Shown here in pieces: positions 1 to 6,219 of a stretch of DNA of 6,402 nt (within the stretch, counting starts at the first letter, position 1; each line of letters opens with the position of its first letter). A program made the translations under genes and the position numbers. Origin of the DNA: a bacterium (lineage in GTDB: Bacteria; Krumholzibacteriota; Krumholzibacteriia; LZORAL124-64-63); NCBI GenBank assembly GCA_030591105.1, contig JAUVBS010000127.1, positions 1 to 6,402 on the forward strand, written 5' to 3'. Below the pieces are notes generated by a model. That model had not been told where the DNA came from. It did no database searches and worked only from the letters and a program-made list of their open reading frames with translations.

Positions 1-2
1 GG

Positions 3-173
3 GGCAAGCCCGTGGTGGCCTTCTGTCGCGGTGCCTCTTGCAATATGGCAGACCAGGCCGTGGAGCTGCTCAAGCAGGCCGGCTTCGAAGCCCTGCGCTG
101 CGCGGACGGAATCGTCGAGTGGCGGTCCACGGGCATGTCCGTTGAGACCGGATCGGCGCATCATACCGGCTAG
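3..173 (+). CDS. C-terminal fragment of a rhodanese-like domain protein (5' end outside window)
   Basis: An open frame enters from the window edge and ends at TAG 171-173, giving 56 visible residues. Visible residues 7-13 read FCRGASC, matching the CRGxxC active loop seen in rhodanese domains fused to ArsR-type repressors; C8 would be the cysteine that carries the persulfide. A helix (MADQAVELLKQAGF) follows, then ALRCADGIVEWRSTGMSVE, which fits the closing segment (DGxxEWRxxGxPVE) of single-domain rhodaneses. Family knowledge: these domains transfer sulfur from persulfidated cysteine, and the ArsR fusions act as soluble cytoplasmic regulators. The N-terminal HTH, if present, lies outside the window, so a stand-alone rhodanese is equally possible. 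The overlapping GTG-started frame at 31-486 is judged a shadow. The rhodanese call is fairly secure; the ArsR fusion is a guess from the loop type. Confidence 0.8.
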   Translation, partial: GKPVVAFCRGASCNMADQAVELLKQAGFEALRCADGIVEWRSTGMSVETGSAHHTG

Positions 174-560
174 AAAATCTGGTTATGAATCAGCTGGCCG
201 GGCTCGTCTTCCTCGCCTCCACGCCGTCCTCGATCTGAAAGCAGACAACGTCGGTGCCCGAGGGCGGCGACTGCCCGCGTTCGTCACTGTCTGCATCAAC
301 CAACGGAATCCGCTCACGGCCAGAGTCGCCGCCTCCGTTTGTCCAGGACATCGGAGTAGGCTTGCCGCTGGTCCGGGGGTAGAAAACTCGCGGCCAGCAG
401 CTGCCGCCAGGTCAACCGTCGTTTCTTGCCGCGCAACGGTAGCGCGAGTTCCTCGGTCGGCGTACGTAGCGCGATGGTCGAGTTGAGAAACGGAGACGCC
501 CGCATCCTAGCGGCTGTCGCTGGCCGTGACTTCCGCGCGGGGGCAGCTTAACATGGGGTC
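174..560. other. Intergenic region containing a toxin-like gene remnant
   Basis: 387 bases separate the rhodanese stop from the lipoprotein start. The only coding-like signal is the HipA-like remnant on the minus strand at 314-505, listed separately. I see no tRNA-like or rRNA-like sequence and no clear intrinsic terminator after the rhodanese gene. Before the lipoprotein ATG there is only a weak GGGG at 555-558, too close to the start for a good Shine-Dalgarno, and another G-rich run near 537-543. No convincing promoter was found. Confidence 0.5.
314..505 (-). pseudogene. Remnant of a HipA-type kinase C-terminus with internal deletion
   Basis: This 63-codon frame resembles two separate pieces of the C-terminal domain of HipA-like Ser/Thr kinases (toxins of HipBA-type systems). 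Residues 7-32 read LNSTIAL, then a TEELALPLRGKKRRLT stretch, matching the 'LLNTxIAL..EELALPLNGKKRKLT' segment that follows the kinase core. Residues 33-61 (WRQLLAASFLPP ... YSDVLDKRRRRL) match the extreme C-terminus, where W-x-x-L-I-x-x-SFL-x-x-x-x-x-x-Y-x-x-L-x-x-RxxxL is usual. In intact homologues I recall roughly 30-45 residues between the two pieces; here they are directly joined, suggesting an in-frame deletion near residue 32. No kinase core or antitoxin lies upstream: on the minus strand the frame is closed by a stop within about 60 bases of the ATG. It is therefore probably a non-functional fossil of about 440 residues originally. The similarity is from memory of the family, not a search. 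Confidence 0.5.
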
Positions 561-1799
561 ATGCGACGCTCCTGTCTACTCGTCCCGCTGCTACTGGTCC
601 CGATTCTCGTGGCCGGCTGCGCCGGTAGCGCCACCGCACCGTTGGTGGCCGTGCCAGGTGCGCCGCCACCCGCGCGCGTGCAGCGCTGCCTCGACCGTGC
701 CGTGACCATGTCCTCGTTCACCCAGAGCTTTCCGTGGGCGCAAAGGCTGCGGCGCGCCAACATCGATCTGGTGGCCGAGCTGCAGCCTGCGCTGGTGGGC
801 CGGGCGGCCCTTGTCTGGGGCTGGGAACACCTCATGCTGCGCAGCATGTCCGGACTGCATATCCGGGCACGGCAGGTGCACGAGGTGGCGCCCGACGCGG
901 TGCTGCAGGGATGTATCTTCGAATTCGTCAGCCGCGACGTGGAGAAGATCACGGTGCCTGCCGACGTGCAGCAGGCATTTGGTCTCGAGCCGATGGACCG
1001 GAAGTACGTTTACGACGACCTGCTCCCCACCGCGGCGCCACCGCAGCTCTATCACGGCTGGCGTACCGACGCCGCGGTGCCCGACATCACCCGTCTGGAG
1101 ACCCGGCTCTGGTTCTTTCACTTGGCCATGGTCTATCTGGATGCCGGCTTCGAGGCTATCCATCTGGGCAACATCGCACGCATCACCACTCACGATCACG
1201 ACCTGCGCTGGACAGAGGATCTACTGCAGCGCATCCGCGCCTATGCCGCCGTTCACGCGAGGCGCGGCTGGGTTCTCCTCGATGCCCACACCCACGGGCT
1301 GGTGCGCGAGGGTCGGCTGCTGCTCGATTTCCACTCCTGGCCCCTGCGGCCCCGTGAGGTGGGCGACCCGGCCGACGAGGATGTGATCCTCGAGGCGGGC
1401 TTCATCGACTCGATCTACGGGCGCAGCCGCGGCGGCGTCACCCCCAGCGGCGTCTACCGGCGCCACCAGCGCTTCCTCGTGGAGGTGGACAACGGTTACG
1501 CCGGACCCACTCCCGGCGGTTGCGATCTGCCGGAATGCGTGTGGGGCTACGACGAGATCACCTGGTTCGCCCGGCAGTCCACCGAGCGTCGCGATGCATT
1601 GCTGCGCTACTTCTGGCGCCGGGTGCCGGAACTGGATCCCGCGGGCCGTTTCCAGGTGCCCGCGGTTCGGCCGATGCAGGCCCTGCTGGCCACGGGCTGT
1701 GAGCACTACCTGCTCCACAATCCGGACGCGGTCTCGTGCGGGGCGGGACAGATAGCAACGGTGCTCGATATGTGGGGCTCACCGCCGCCTGACGATTGA
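561..1799 (+). CDS. Lipoprotein of unknown function, possible TIM-barrel fold
   Basis: 412 residues. The N-terminus has a lipoprotein signal: MRRS, a hydrophobic stretch over residues 5-17, and the lipobox VAGC with the modified cysteine at 20. Alanine at +2 gives no inner-membrane retention signal, so outer-membrane anchoring is likely. I do not recognise the family. The mature part has alternating strand and helix segments: YLDAGFEAIHLGNIARI near 190-208, GWVLLDAHTHGL near 236-247, LLLDFHSWPLRP near 253-264, FLVEVDNGY near 305-313 and WGYDEITWF near 329-337. This spacing suggests a (beta/alpha)8 barrel like those of glycosidase-like hydrolases, and the acidic and histidine residues at strand ends could form an active site; this is inference only. 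Cysteines in the CDLPEC segment and near the C-terminus could form disulfides. The ATG at 561 is chosen because it starts exactly at a complete signal peptide, although the ribosome binding site is weak. The GC-rich third positions and full length argue for a real gene. Confidence 0.85.
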   Translation: MRRSCLLVPLLLVPILVAGCAGSATAPLVAVPGAPPPARVQRCLDRAVTMSSFTQSFPWAQRLRRANIDLVAELQPALVGRAALVWGWEHLMLRSMSGLHIRARQVHEVAPDAVLQGCIFEFVSRDVEKITVPADVQQAFGLEPMDRKYVYDDLLPTAAPPQLYHGWRTDAAVPDITRLETRLWFFHLAMVYLDAGFEAIHLGNIARITTHDHDLRWTEDLLQRIRAYAAVHARRGWVLLDAHTHGLVREGRLLLDFHSWPLRPREVGDPADEDVILEAGFIDSIYGRSRGGVTPSGVYRRHQRFLVEVDNGYAGPTPGGCDLPECVWGYDEITWFARQSTERRDALLRYFWRRVPELDPAGRFQVPAVRPMQALLATGCEHYLLHNPDAVSCGAGQIATVLDMWGSPPPDD

Positions 1800-2009
1800 T
1801 CCGGGCACCAATATCTAGAATGTACACAGGAGACCAACCTCTCCGTCCTAACTTGCCACCCCTGGCGAACGACGAATCCGACTAATTCCTGGTCTACACC
1901 CGCGAGAACATCTGCGCCCTCTTGCCCGGGGGGATAGAAAAAACAACCGCATAGTAAACCTCACGGAGGCTCCGCAGCAAGGACGGCGGAGGAGTTGGAG
2001 TCCAGAGTC

Positions 2010-2032
2010 GTCCGCCACAGGAGCTGGCGGAC
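2010..2032 (+). terminator. Perfect 8-bp stem-loop, possible terminator or leader structure
   Basis: GTCCGCCA (2010-2017) is perfectly complementary to TGGCGGAC (2025-2032) across a 7-base loop. The stem is GC-rich, but no T-run follows it, so it is not a standard intrinsic terminator. The first arm can alternatively pair with GGCGGA at 1985-1990, and GGACG at 1981-1985 can pair with CGTCC at 2035-2039, so more than one fold is possible. It lies 211 bases after the lipoprotein stop and upstream of the promoter at 2124-2132, so it would be in read-through RNA from the lipoprotein gene but not in RNA started at that promoter. Confidence 0.35.
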
Positions 2033-2123
2033 AACGTCCCCGTTGCCAAGGCGTTAGACTATCCGTCCTACGCCACTCCTCCTGGCAAACCAGCACAGAC
2101 CCATGTTCGAAGGCCCAACGAGA

Positions 2124-2132
2124 TGTTATAAT
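2124..2132 (+). promoter_or_regulatory. Extended -10 promoter of the propeller gene
   Basis: The sequence TGTTATAAT contains a perfect -10 hexamer TATAAT (2127-2132) preceded by the TGn extension (2124-2126), a combination that needs little or no -35 contact for a housekeeping sigma factor. No good -35 box lies 16-18 bases upstream. Transcription would start near 2139-2140 and leave a leader of about 38 bases before the ATG at 2177. An AT-rich consensus match in a GC-rich background, at this distance, is unlikely by chance. Confidence 0.65.
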
Positions 2133-2166
2133 CATACGGGAGATTTCGTCCCTAAGACGCGAACCC

Positions 2167-2170
2167 GGAG
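2167..2170 (+). promoter_or_regulatory. Ribosome binding site of the propeller gene
   Basis: GGAG lies six bases before the ATG at 2177, a normal Shine-Dalgarno spacing. It supports 2177 as the start, which also gives a complete signal peptide. Confidence 0.7.
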
Positions 2171-2176
2171 ATCAGC

Positions 2177-4882
2177 ATGAACCGTAGCCGTCTGACCGTC
2201 TCGGTAACTGCATTAGTAACCATTCTGGCCGCGACACCGCTCGTCTGGCTCAGCCTCTTTCAGCCCGACTTTCCCCTCACCGCGGACCTGGCCGTTGTAC
2301 CGAGTTCGGTCATACCGACTCCGGTCGTTTCGACTCCAGGTCCGAGCGGTGTTGCCGCTGGCACCGGTATTACCACCGCACCCGCCGCATTCGGCGACCG
2401 CGCCGGCCACGAACCCAAGGCCCGCCCCAGCGAGTGGTTCTGGCGTCAGCGCGCCTATCCCCACGGCGACATCAAGCTAGAAGCGGTCAAACTGGTCCTC
2501 GCCGAGGCTGCGGCCAAGGAGGCCGAGGCGCAGTTGTTGCGCGCGGCCGGCGATAAGAGCTCACTGCTGACCGAGACCTGGGAGCAACGCGGACCGACCA
2601 ACGTCGGTGCACGCGTGGCCGACCTGGCGATCCACCCCACCAACCCGGACATCATCTATGCGGGCATCGCCACCGGCGGGGTGTTCAAGAGTATCGACGG
2701 CGGCAACAGCTGGACACCGATCTTCGACGACCAGGCGGTTCTGACCGTCGGTGCGGTGGCGCTCGATCCGCAGCATCCCGAGACCGTCTACGTCGGCACT
2801 GGTGAAGCCAACGCCATCAGCTTGAGTTTCTTCGGCGTCGGTATGTTCAAGTCGACCGACGGCGGCGACACGTGGCAGCCCAGCGGTCTGGACGAGACGC
2901 GCTACATCGCCCGCATTGTGATCGACCCCACCGACAGCGACCGTCTCTACGTCGCGGCGACCGGCAAGCTGTTCGGGACCGGACCTCATCGCGGCGTCTT
3001 CCGGTCACTCGACGGCGGCGATAGCTGGGACCGGGTATTCGCTCTGACCGACTCGACCGCGTGTACCGACGTGGCCATCGACCCGCAGAACCCGCAGACC
3101 GTCTACGCCGTCATGTGGGAACGTGTGCGCGGGCTGACCTACCGCAACAGCGGCGGACCGTCGAGCGGCGTCTGGCGCAGCAACGACGGTGGCGACAATT
3201 GGGAGCAGCTGACGGTAGGGCTCCCATCCGGGTCGAACGTCGGACGGATGGGCATCACCGTGTGCGCCAGCCAACCCAACGTGCTGTACGTCATCCACGC
3301 CAACGCCTCGGCCAGTTTCGAAGGGGTCTACAAGAGCACCAATGGGGGCGATACCTGGACCCCGACCAACGATGGGGCCCTCGGTAGCATCTTCAGCAGT
3401 TTCGGCTGGTACTTCGGCAACATCCGTGTCGATCCCGTCGATCCCAACAACGTATTCGCACTCGGCGTGCCGATGTACCGGAGCACCAACGGCGGTAGTA
3501 GCTGGTACGAGTCGGGATCGAACATGCACGTCGACCACCACGCGCTGGCGTTCGCGCCGAGCGAGCCGTCGCGCGTGTACAACGGCAACGACGGCGGCAT
3601 CTACCGTTCGAACAGCAGCGGTAGCAGCTGGTCCAAGCTGTACGACCAACCGACCCAGCAGTTCTACGCCATCGAGATCGATTATCAGAACCCAGAAAGG
3701 CTCTACGGCGGCACCCAGGACAACGGTACTCTGCGCACTCTCAGCGGCGGGACCGACGACTGGGAACGGATATTCGGCGGCGACGGTTTCTATACCCTGG
3801 TCGACCCGACCAACAGCAACGTGATCTTCGCCGAGTACCAGTGGGGCAACCTCTACAAATCGACCAACGGGGGCGCCTGGTTCGAATGGTCCATGGCCGG
3901 CATCGGCGACGACCGCAGCAACTGGTCATCGCCCGTGGTGATGGATCCGACCAACCCGAACGTGCTGTACTTCGGCACCTACCGCGTCTACAAGTCGACC
4001 GACCAGGGCAACTGGTGGAGTGCGGTGAGCGGAGACCTCACCGGCGGCGACCAGGGCGCCAACTTCGGCACCGTGACCACCTTGGCCGTCTCTCCTTCGA
4101 GCCCGGCCATCGTCTACGCCGGTACCGACGACGGCCGCGTGTGGATCTACGCACCGCAGTTCGGCGACTGGAATCTCATCTCACAGGACTTGCCCAACCG
4201 CTGGGTCACCCGTGTCGCAGTCGACCCGACCGACGCGGCCATCGCCTACGCGACCTTCAGCGGTCTGCGCTGGGACGAGCCGATCAGCCATGTCTACCGC
4301 ACCCCGGACAGCGGGCAGACCTGGCAGGACATCAGCGGCGATCTACCGGAAGGACCGGTCAGCGTGATCCTGGTCGACCCGGATTACCCGGCGGTCCTCT
4401 ACGTCGGCAGTGACACCGGTGTGTATGTATCGACCGACACCGGCGCGAACTGGCAAGTGCTCGGCCAGGGCTTGCCCCGGGCGCCGGTCCTCGACCTGAA
4501 GTTCCACCAGCCGACACGCACCCTGGTCGCCGGCACCCATGGCCGCAGCATGTTCGCCATCGCCGCACCGGGACCGGTTGCGGTCGGCGACGAGCCACCG
4601 CAGCTAGCAGCGATGACCTTGACCAACTACCCCAACCCGTTCAACCCGCTGACGACGATCACCTTCGCGTTACCACAAGAGGCTTACGCCCGACTGGAGA
4701 TCTTCGACGTGCGCGGCGAGCGCGTGGCGGTCCTGCTGGATGAGCCGCGCCCGGCTGGCACACAGCAAGTCCGCTGGGACGGACGTGACGACCACGGCCG
4801 GGACCTGCCGAGCGGCATGTACTTCGCCCGACTGGCGGCCGGCGATCAGGTGACGAGCGGGAAGCTGACGCTGGCGCGGTGA
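2177..4882 (+). CDS. Secreted multi-Asp-box beta-propeller protein with C-terminal FlgD-like Ig / sorting-like domain
   Basis: 901 residues. Residues 1-27 form a signal peptide or signal anchor (basic MNRSR, then a hydrophobic stretch). A Pro/Thr/Val-rich linker (about 35-75) and an Ala/Glu-rich helical segment (about 95-128) follow. From about 130 to 790 there are beta-propeller blades with at least 11 Asp-box (BNR/sortilin-type, SxDxGxxW-like) hairpins, starting near residues 172, 226, 277, 335, 387, 436, 478, 562, 607, 709 and 752. Most are paired with an upstream 'V-x-x-DPxxPxxVYxGT' strand, as in VPS10/sortilin, YCF48-like and GH74-type proteins. Eleven boxes fit either one large propeller or two in tandem. 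Residues about 812-901 begin TNYPNPFNP and continue through LEIFDVRGERV and LPSGMYFARL, the FlgD-like Ig / type A sorting-like domain that in FCB-group bacteria often marks secreted or surface proteins. I see no decisive catalytic pair, so binding, adhesion or glycan hydrolysis all remain open. It has its own promoter, and the insertion sequence lies about 70 bases after its stop, leaving the gene intact. Confidence 0.9.
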   Translation: MNRSRLTVSVTALVTILAATPLVWLSLFQPDFPLTADLAVVPSSVIPTPVVSTPGPSGVAAGTGITTAPAAFGDRAGHEPKARPSEWFWRQRAYPHGDIKLEAVKLVLAEAAAKEAEAQLLRAAGDKSSLLTETWEQRGPTNVGARVADLAIHPTNPDIIYAGIATGGVFKSIDGGNSWTPIFDDQAVLTVGAVALDPQHPETVYVGTGEANAISLSFFGVGMFKSTDGGDTWQPSGLDETRYIARIVIDPTDSDRLYVAATGKLFGTGPHRGVFRSLDGGDSWDRVFALTDSTACTDVAIDPQNPQTVYAVMWERVRGLTYRNSGGPSSGVWRSNDGGDNWEQLTVGLPSGSNVGRMGITVCASQPNVLYVIHANASASFEGVYKSTNGGDTWTPTNDGALGSIFSSFGWYFGNIRVDPVDPNNVFALGVPMYRSTNGGSSWYESGSNMHVDHHALAFAPSEPSRVYNGNDGGIYRSNSSGSSWSKLYDQPTQQFYAIEIDYQNPERLYGGTQDNGTLRTLSGGTDDWERIFGGDGFYTLVDPTNSNVIFAEYQWGNLYKSTNGGAWFEWSMAGIGDDRSNWSSPVVMDPTNPNVLYFGTYRVYKSTDQGNWWSAVSGDLTGGDQGANFGTVTTLAVSPSSPAIVYAGTDDGRVWIYAPQFGDWNLISQDLPNRWVTRVAVDPTDAAIAYATFSGLRWDEPISHVYRTPDSGQTWQDISGDLPEGPVSVILVDPDYPAVLYVGSDTGVYVSTDTGANWQVLGQGLPRAPVLDLKFHQPTRTLVAGTHGRSMFAIAAPGPVAVGDEPPQLAAMTLTNYPNPFNPLTTITFALPQEAYARLEIFDVRGERVAVLLDEPRPAGTQQVRWDGRDDHGRDLPSGMYFARLAAGDQVTSGKLTLAR

Positions 4883-4929
4883 TGGGTGTCGGGTGATGGG
4901 TGTCGGGTGATGGGTGCCGGGTGATGGGG
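4879..4929 (+). repeat. G-rich heptad tandem repeat (G-quadruplex pattern) overlapping the stop codon
   Basis: Three copies of the 14-mer GTGATGGGTGTCGG (4879-4892, 4893-4906, and 4907-4920 with one change) are followed by a partial copy, GTGATGGGG. Each 14-mer is two heptads, GGGTGAT and GGGTGTC, so runs of three or more G recur every 7 bases: 4884, 4891, 4898, 4905, 4912, 4919 and 4926. This fits the G3N4G3N4G3N4G3 quadruplex pattern almost twice over, on the coding strand. The first copy contains the TGA stop of the propeller gene (4880-4882). The period is not a multiple of three, so it is not an extension of the protein repeats. Confidence 0.9.
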
Positions 4930-4955
4930 CGGCAAGATATGCGAGGGTCCCCTTT

Positions 4956-4970
4956 TAGAAAGAGTCAACC
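4956..4970 (-). repeat. Right terminal inverted repeat of the IS (transposase-downstream end)
   Basis: TAGAAAGAGTCAACC on the plus strand pairs with the other end at 6277-6291, differing at one position (A here, G there). The differing base turns the minus-strand sequence into TTGACT (4968-4963), a near-consensus -35 box pointing out of the element or, in a circle, towards the transposase. Weaker similarity to the other end continues for about a dozen bases inward. Confidence 0.85.
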
Positions 4971-5080
4971 CTAGATCTTGATGGTCTGTGCTATTGCAAA
5001 GGTGATCGGGTCGTCCAACCGCTTTTTCGAGCTCGCCTGTGCGGCTCAGGAGTGTGTTTCGGTCAGGCCTGCATCCGCCG

Positions 5081-5121
5081 GGTAGGGCTCTATGGCCCAG
5101 GGACCTATCGCAGTACCTACC
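5081..5121 (-). other. Hairpin with internal loop, candidate target-binding loop of the guide RNA
   Basis: The outer stem is GGTAGG/CCTACC (6 bp, extendable by nearby bases). The 5' loop arm on the minus strand reads TACTGCGATA and the 3' arm ATAGAG, around the small terminal stem. Both arms resemble the host DNA flanking the insertion (see findings). The same stem arms occur again at 6234-6268. Confidence 0.45.
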
Positions 5122-5166
5122 ATTGACTCGATGACACCTTTGCTTCTCGTCTTTGCTGATCGTTCG

Positions 5167-6219
5167 TTACACGCGGCCCAGACAGCGTTCCATGCTGAAC
5201 GCCTCGCCAGTCAGTAACATCTTGTACACGCCGATCAACAGCCGTCTAGCCAACGCCATCCGGACTTTGTTCTTGTGGCTGCGCTTCAGACGTGGCTTGG
5301 CCCAGTCCTTGACCCGCTGGTCCCAGGTCAACAGCCGGACCGCCCACTCACCCAACACATGACGCAACTCTCGGTTGCCACGCTTGGTCAACCTCCCGTG
5401 ATGTGCCGTATCGGCCGACTGGTTGACCCGCGGCACCAAACCGACGTACGCCGCCACCGCTCGGCTGCCGGTAAACCGCCTGACGTCTCCCAACTCATAG
5501 ACCAGCGCCGCCGCGGAGAGCAGCCCCGCGTAGTCCAGGTGGTGCTCAAGGTGTTCGGCAAGACTTCCGCGAGTCATCTCCTTGAGCTGATACTCCAACA
5601 GGGCAATCGACTCACCCAGGCTGACCACCAACGAGATCCACGACTGCAGGACCACTGTTAGTTCTGCGGTTGCCAACTCGAGGTTGCTCAGCTGTGCGAT
5701 CATCCGCCGGCTCGTCAGGTCTCCGCTGAAACCGGTGACCTTGTACGCGTTCAAAAGGGCCCGGATCTGGTTGAGCACCTGCTGGCGGATCTCCATCTGG
5801 GCATGACGTGCTCTGAGGACCTTGCGTCGACCGTAGATCTCATCTTCGGCGTACCAAGTCGTGGCGTTGCGGTCGATGTCACCTAGTTGCAAGCGACGGG
5901 CGATCTCCTGGGCGTCGCGGCGGTCGGTCTTGCGACCGAGCATCTTCAGGTGAAGCTTGGTCGGGTCACAGACCACGACATCGTAACCGCGCTCGAGCAA
6001 CCCGTTGACGAACCAGCGGTTCAGACCGACCGCCTCGACGGCGATCCGGCCGCAGGTCCGGTACGGCTCCAGGAACGAGAACAAAGGACCGCTGTCGGTC
6101 AGGGTGTGCACGAGAAAGCGCTTCTCGCACACCGTGCTACCGTCGTGGGCGAGCACGCAGATCTGGATCACAGTCTTGTGCAAATCGACACCAACGAAGA
6201 AACGTGTTACGGTACTCAT
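5167..6219 (-). CDS. IS110-family transposase (DEDD recombinase with C-terminal serine domain)
   Basis: 350 residues, full length for the family. The N-terminal RuvC-like DEDD domain (DEDD_Tnp_IS110) spans about 7-160: D12 in GVDLHK, E62 in AVEAVG, and D99 and D102 in KTDRRDAQEIA, so all four acidic residues are present. A helical, probably coiled-coil linker covers about 130-220. The C-terminal Transposase_20 domain spans about 225-310, with the ELGDVRRF segment (242-249), AAYVGLVPRVNQS and the conserved TKRGNRELRHVL; S268 is the likely nucleophile. Where most relatives have an 'IPGVG' hairpin-helix-hairpin segment this one has DYAGLL (229-234), which may weaken non-specific DNA contact. Family knowledge: the protein acts with a bridge/seek RNA to recombine element ends with a target through a circular intermediate. 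The ATG at 6219 is fixed by a perfect AGGAGG seven bases upstream. It is convergent with the propeller gene. Confidence 0.95.
   Translation of the reverse strand: MSTVTRFFVGVDLHKTVIQICVLAHDGSTVCEKRFLVHTLTDSGPLFSFLEPYRTCGRIAVEAVGLNRWFVNGLLERGYDVVVCDPTKLHLKMLGRKTDRRDAQEIARRLQLGDIDRNATTWYAEDEIYGRRKVLRARHAQMEIRQQVLNQIRALLNAYKVTGFSGDLTSRRMIAQLSNLELATAELTVVLQSWISLVVSLGESIALLEYQLKEMTRGSLAEHLEHHLDYAGLLSAAALVYELGDVRRFTGSRAVAAYVGLVPRVNQSADTAHHGRLTKRGNRELRHVLGEWAVRLLTWDQRVKDWAKPRLKRSHKNKVRMALARRLLIGVYKMLLTGEAFSMERCLGRV

Larger units (their letters stand above)
1800..2176. other. Intergenic region with stem-loops and the propeller promoter
   Basis: 377 bases without a convincing gene. Base composition drops towards the end and the region holds several small inverted repeats (1964-1974, 1985-2016, 2010-2032) and the promoter at 2124-2132. 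A frame at 1958-2131 (+) has mixed GC3 and some protein-like composition (ELADNVPVAKALDYPSYATPP) but no start codon, and two consecutive stops lie just upstream of it (1952-1957), so it could at most be an eroded remnant. The 95-codon minus-strand frame at 1848-2135 is arginine- and cysteine-rich and looks random. Confidence 0.5.
4956..5166 (-). ncRNA. Predicted bridge/seek RNA region of the IS
   Basis: This is the noncoding stretch between the transposase stop and the right end. In IS1111-type elements this position carries the guide RNA that pairs with donor and target DNA for the recombinase. On the minus strand it contains a hairpin with stem GGTAGG (5121-5116) and CCTACC (5086-5081). A large internal loop lies on each side, and the tip is a short stem (GGTC/GGCC with one G-U pair) with loop CCTG; a stem with opposed internal loops is the expected shape of a binding loop. 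A second possible hairpin nearer the right end pairs CCGC with GCGG over an A-rich loop (minus strand, about 5044-5020). The RNA ends cannot be set from sequence. It may be processed from the transposase transcript or have its own promoter; none is obvious. Confidence 0.55.

Noticed and set aside
31..486. 151-codon plus-strand frame starting with GTG
   Set aside because: It overlaps the well-supported rhodanese frame out of phase and overlaps the HipA-like remnant. Its composition (Arg, Ser, Ala, Pro rich, no domain pattern) is that of a GC-rich shadow frame.
591..1199. 202-codon minus-strand frame opposite the lipoprotein
   Set aside because: Antisense to a gene with a complete signal peptide; rich in Gly, His and Arg and without recognisable motifs.
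1816..1821. TAGAAT as a possible -10 box after the lipoprotein gene
   Set aside because: No -35 at proper spacing (TTGATC is only 14 bases away) and no gene starts closely downstream.
1958..2131. Plus-strand frame with protein-like composition (LDYPSYATPP) before the propeller gene
   Set aside because: It has no start codon near its 5' end, two consecutive stops lie just upstream, and no family match comes to mind. Kept only as a possible eroded remnant.
1848..2135. 95-codon minus-strand frame in the intergenic region
   Set aside because: Arg/Cys/Ser-rich composition, no motif, no ribosome binding site seen; it would also overlap the promoter of the propeller gene.
3005..3649. 214-codon minus-strand frame inside the propeller gene
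   Set aside because: Val/Ala/Arg-rich antisense of repeated Asp-box codons; the sense frame is continuous and explains the region.
4610..4882. FlgD-like domain as evidence for a flagellar hook protein
   Set aside because: The FlgD-like Ig fold with NYPNPFNP at the end of a secreted protein is the sorting-like variant; nothing else here is flagellar.
4879..4929. Short CRISPR-like array
   Set aside because: Units are 14 bases, directly adjacent, with no spacers; it is a simple tandem repeat.
5275..5661. 128-codon plus-strand frame opposite the transposase
   Set aside because: Antisense shadow of an intact, highly recognisable transposase; no motif of its own.
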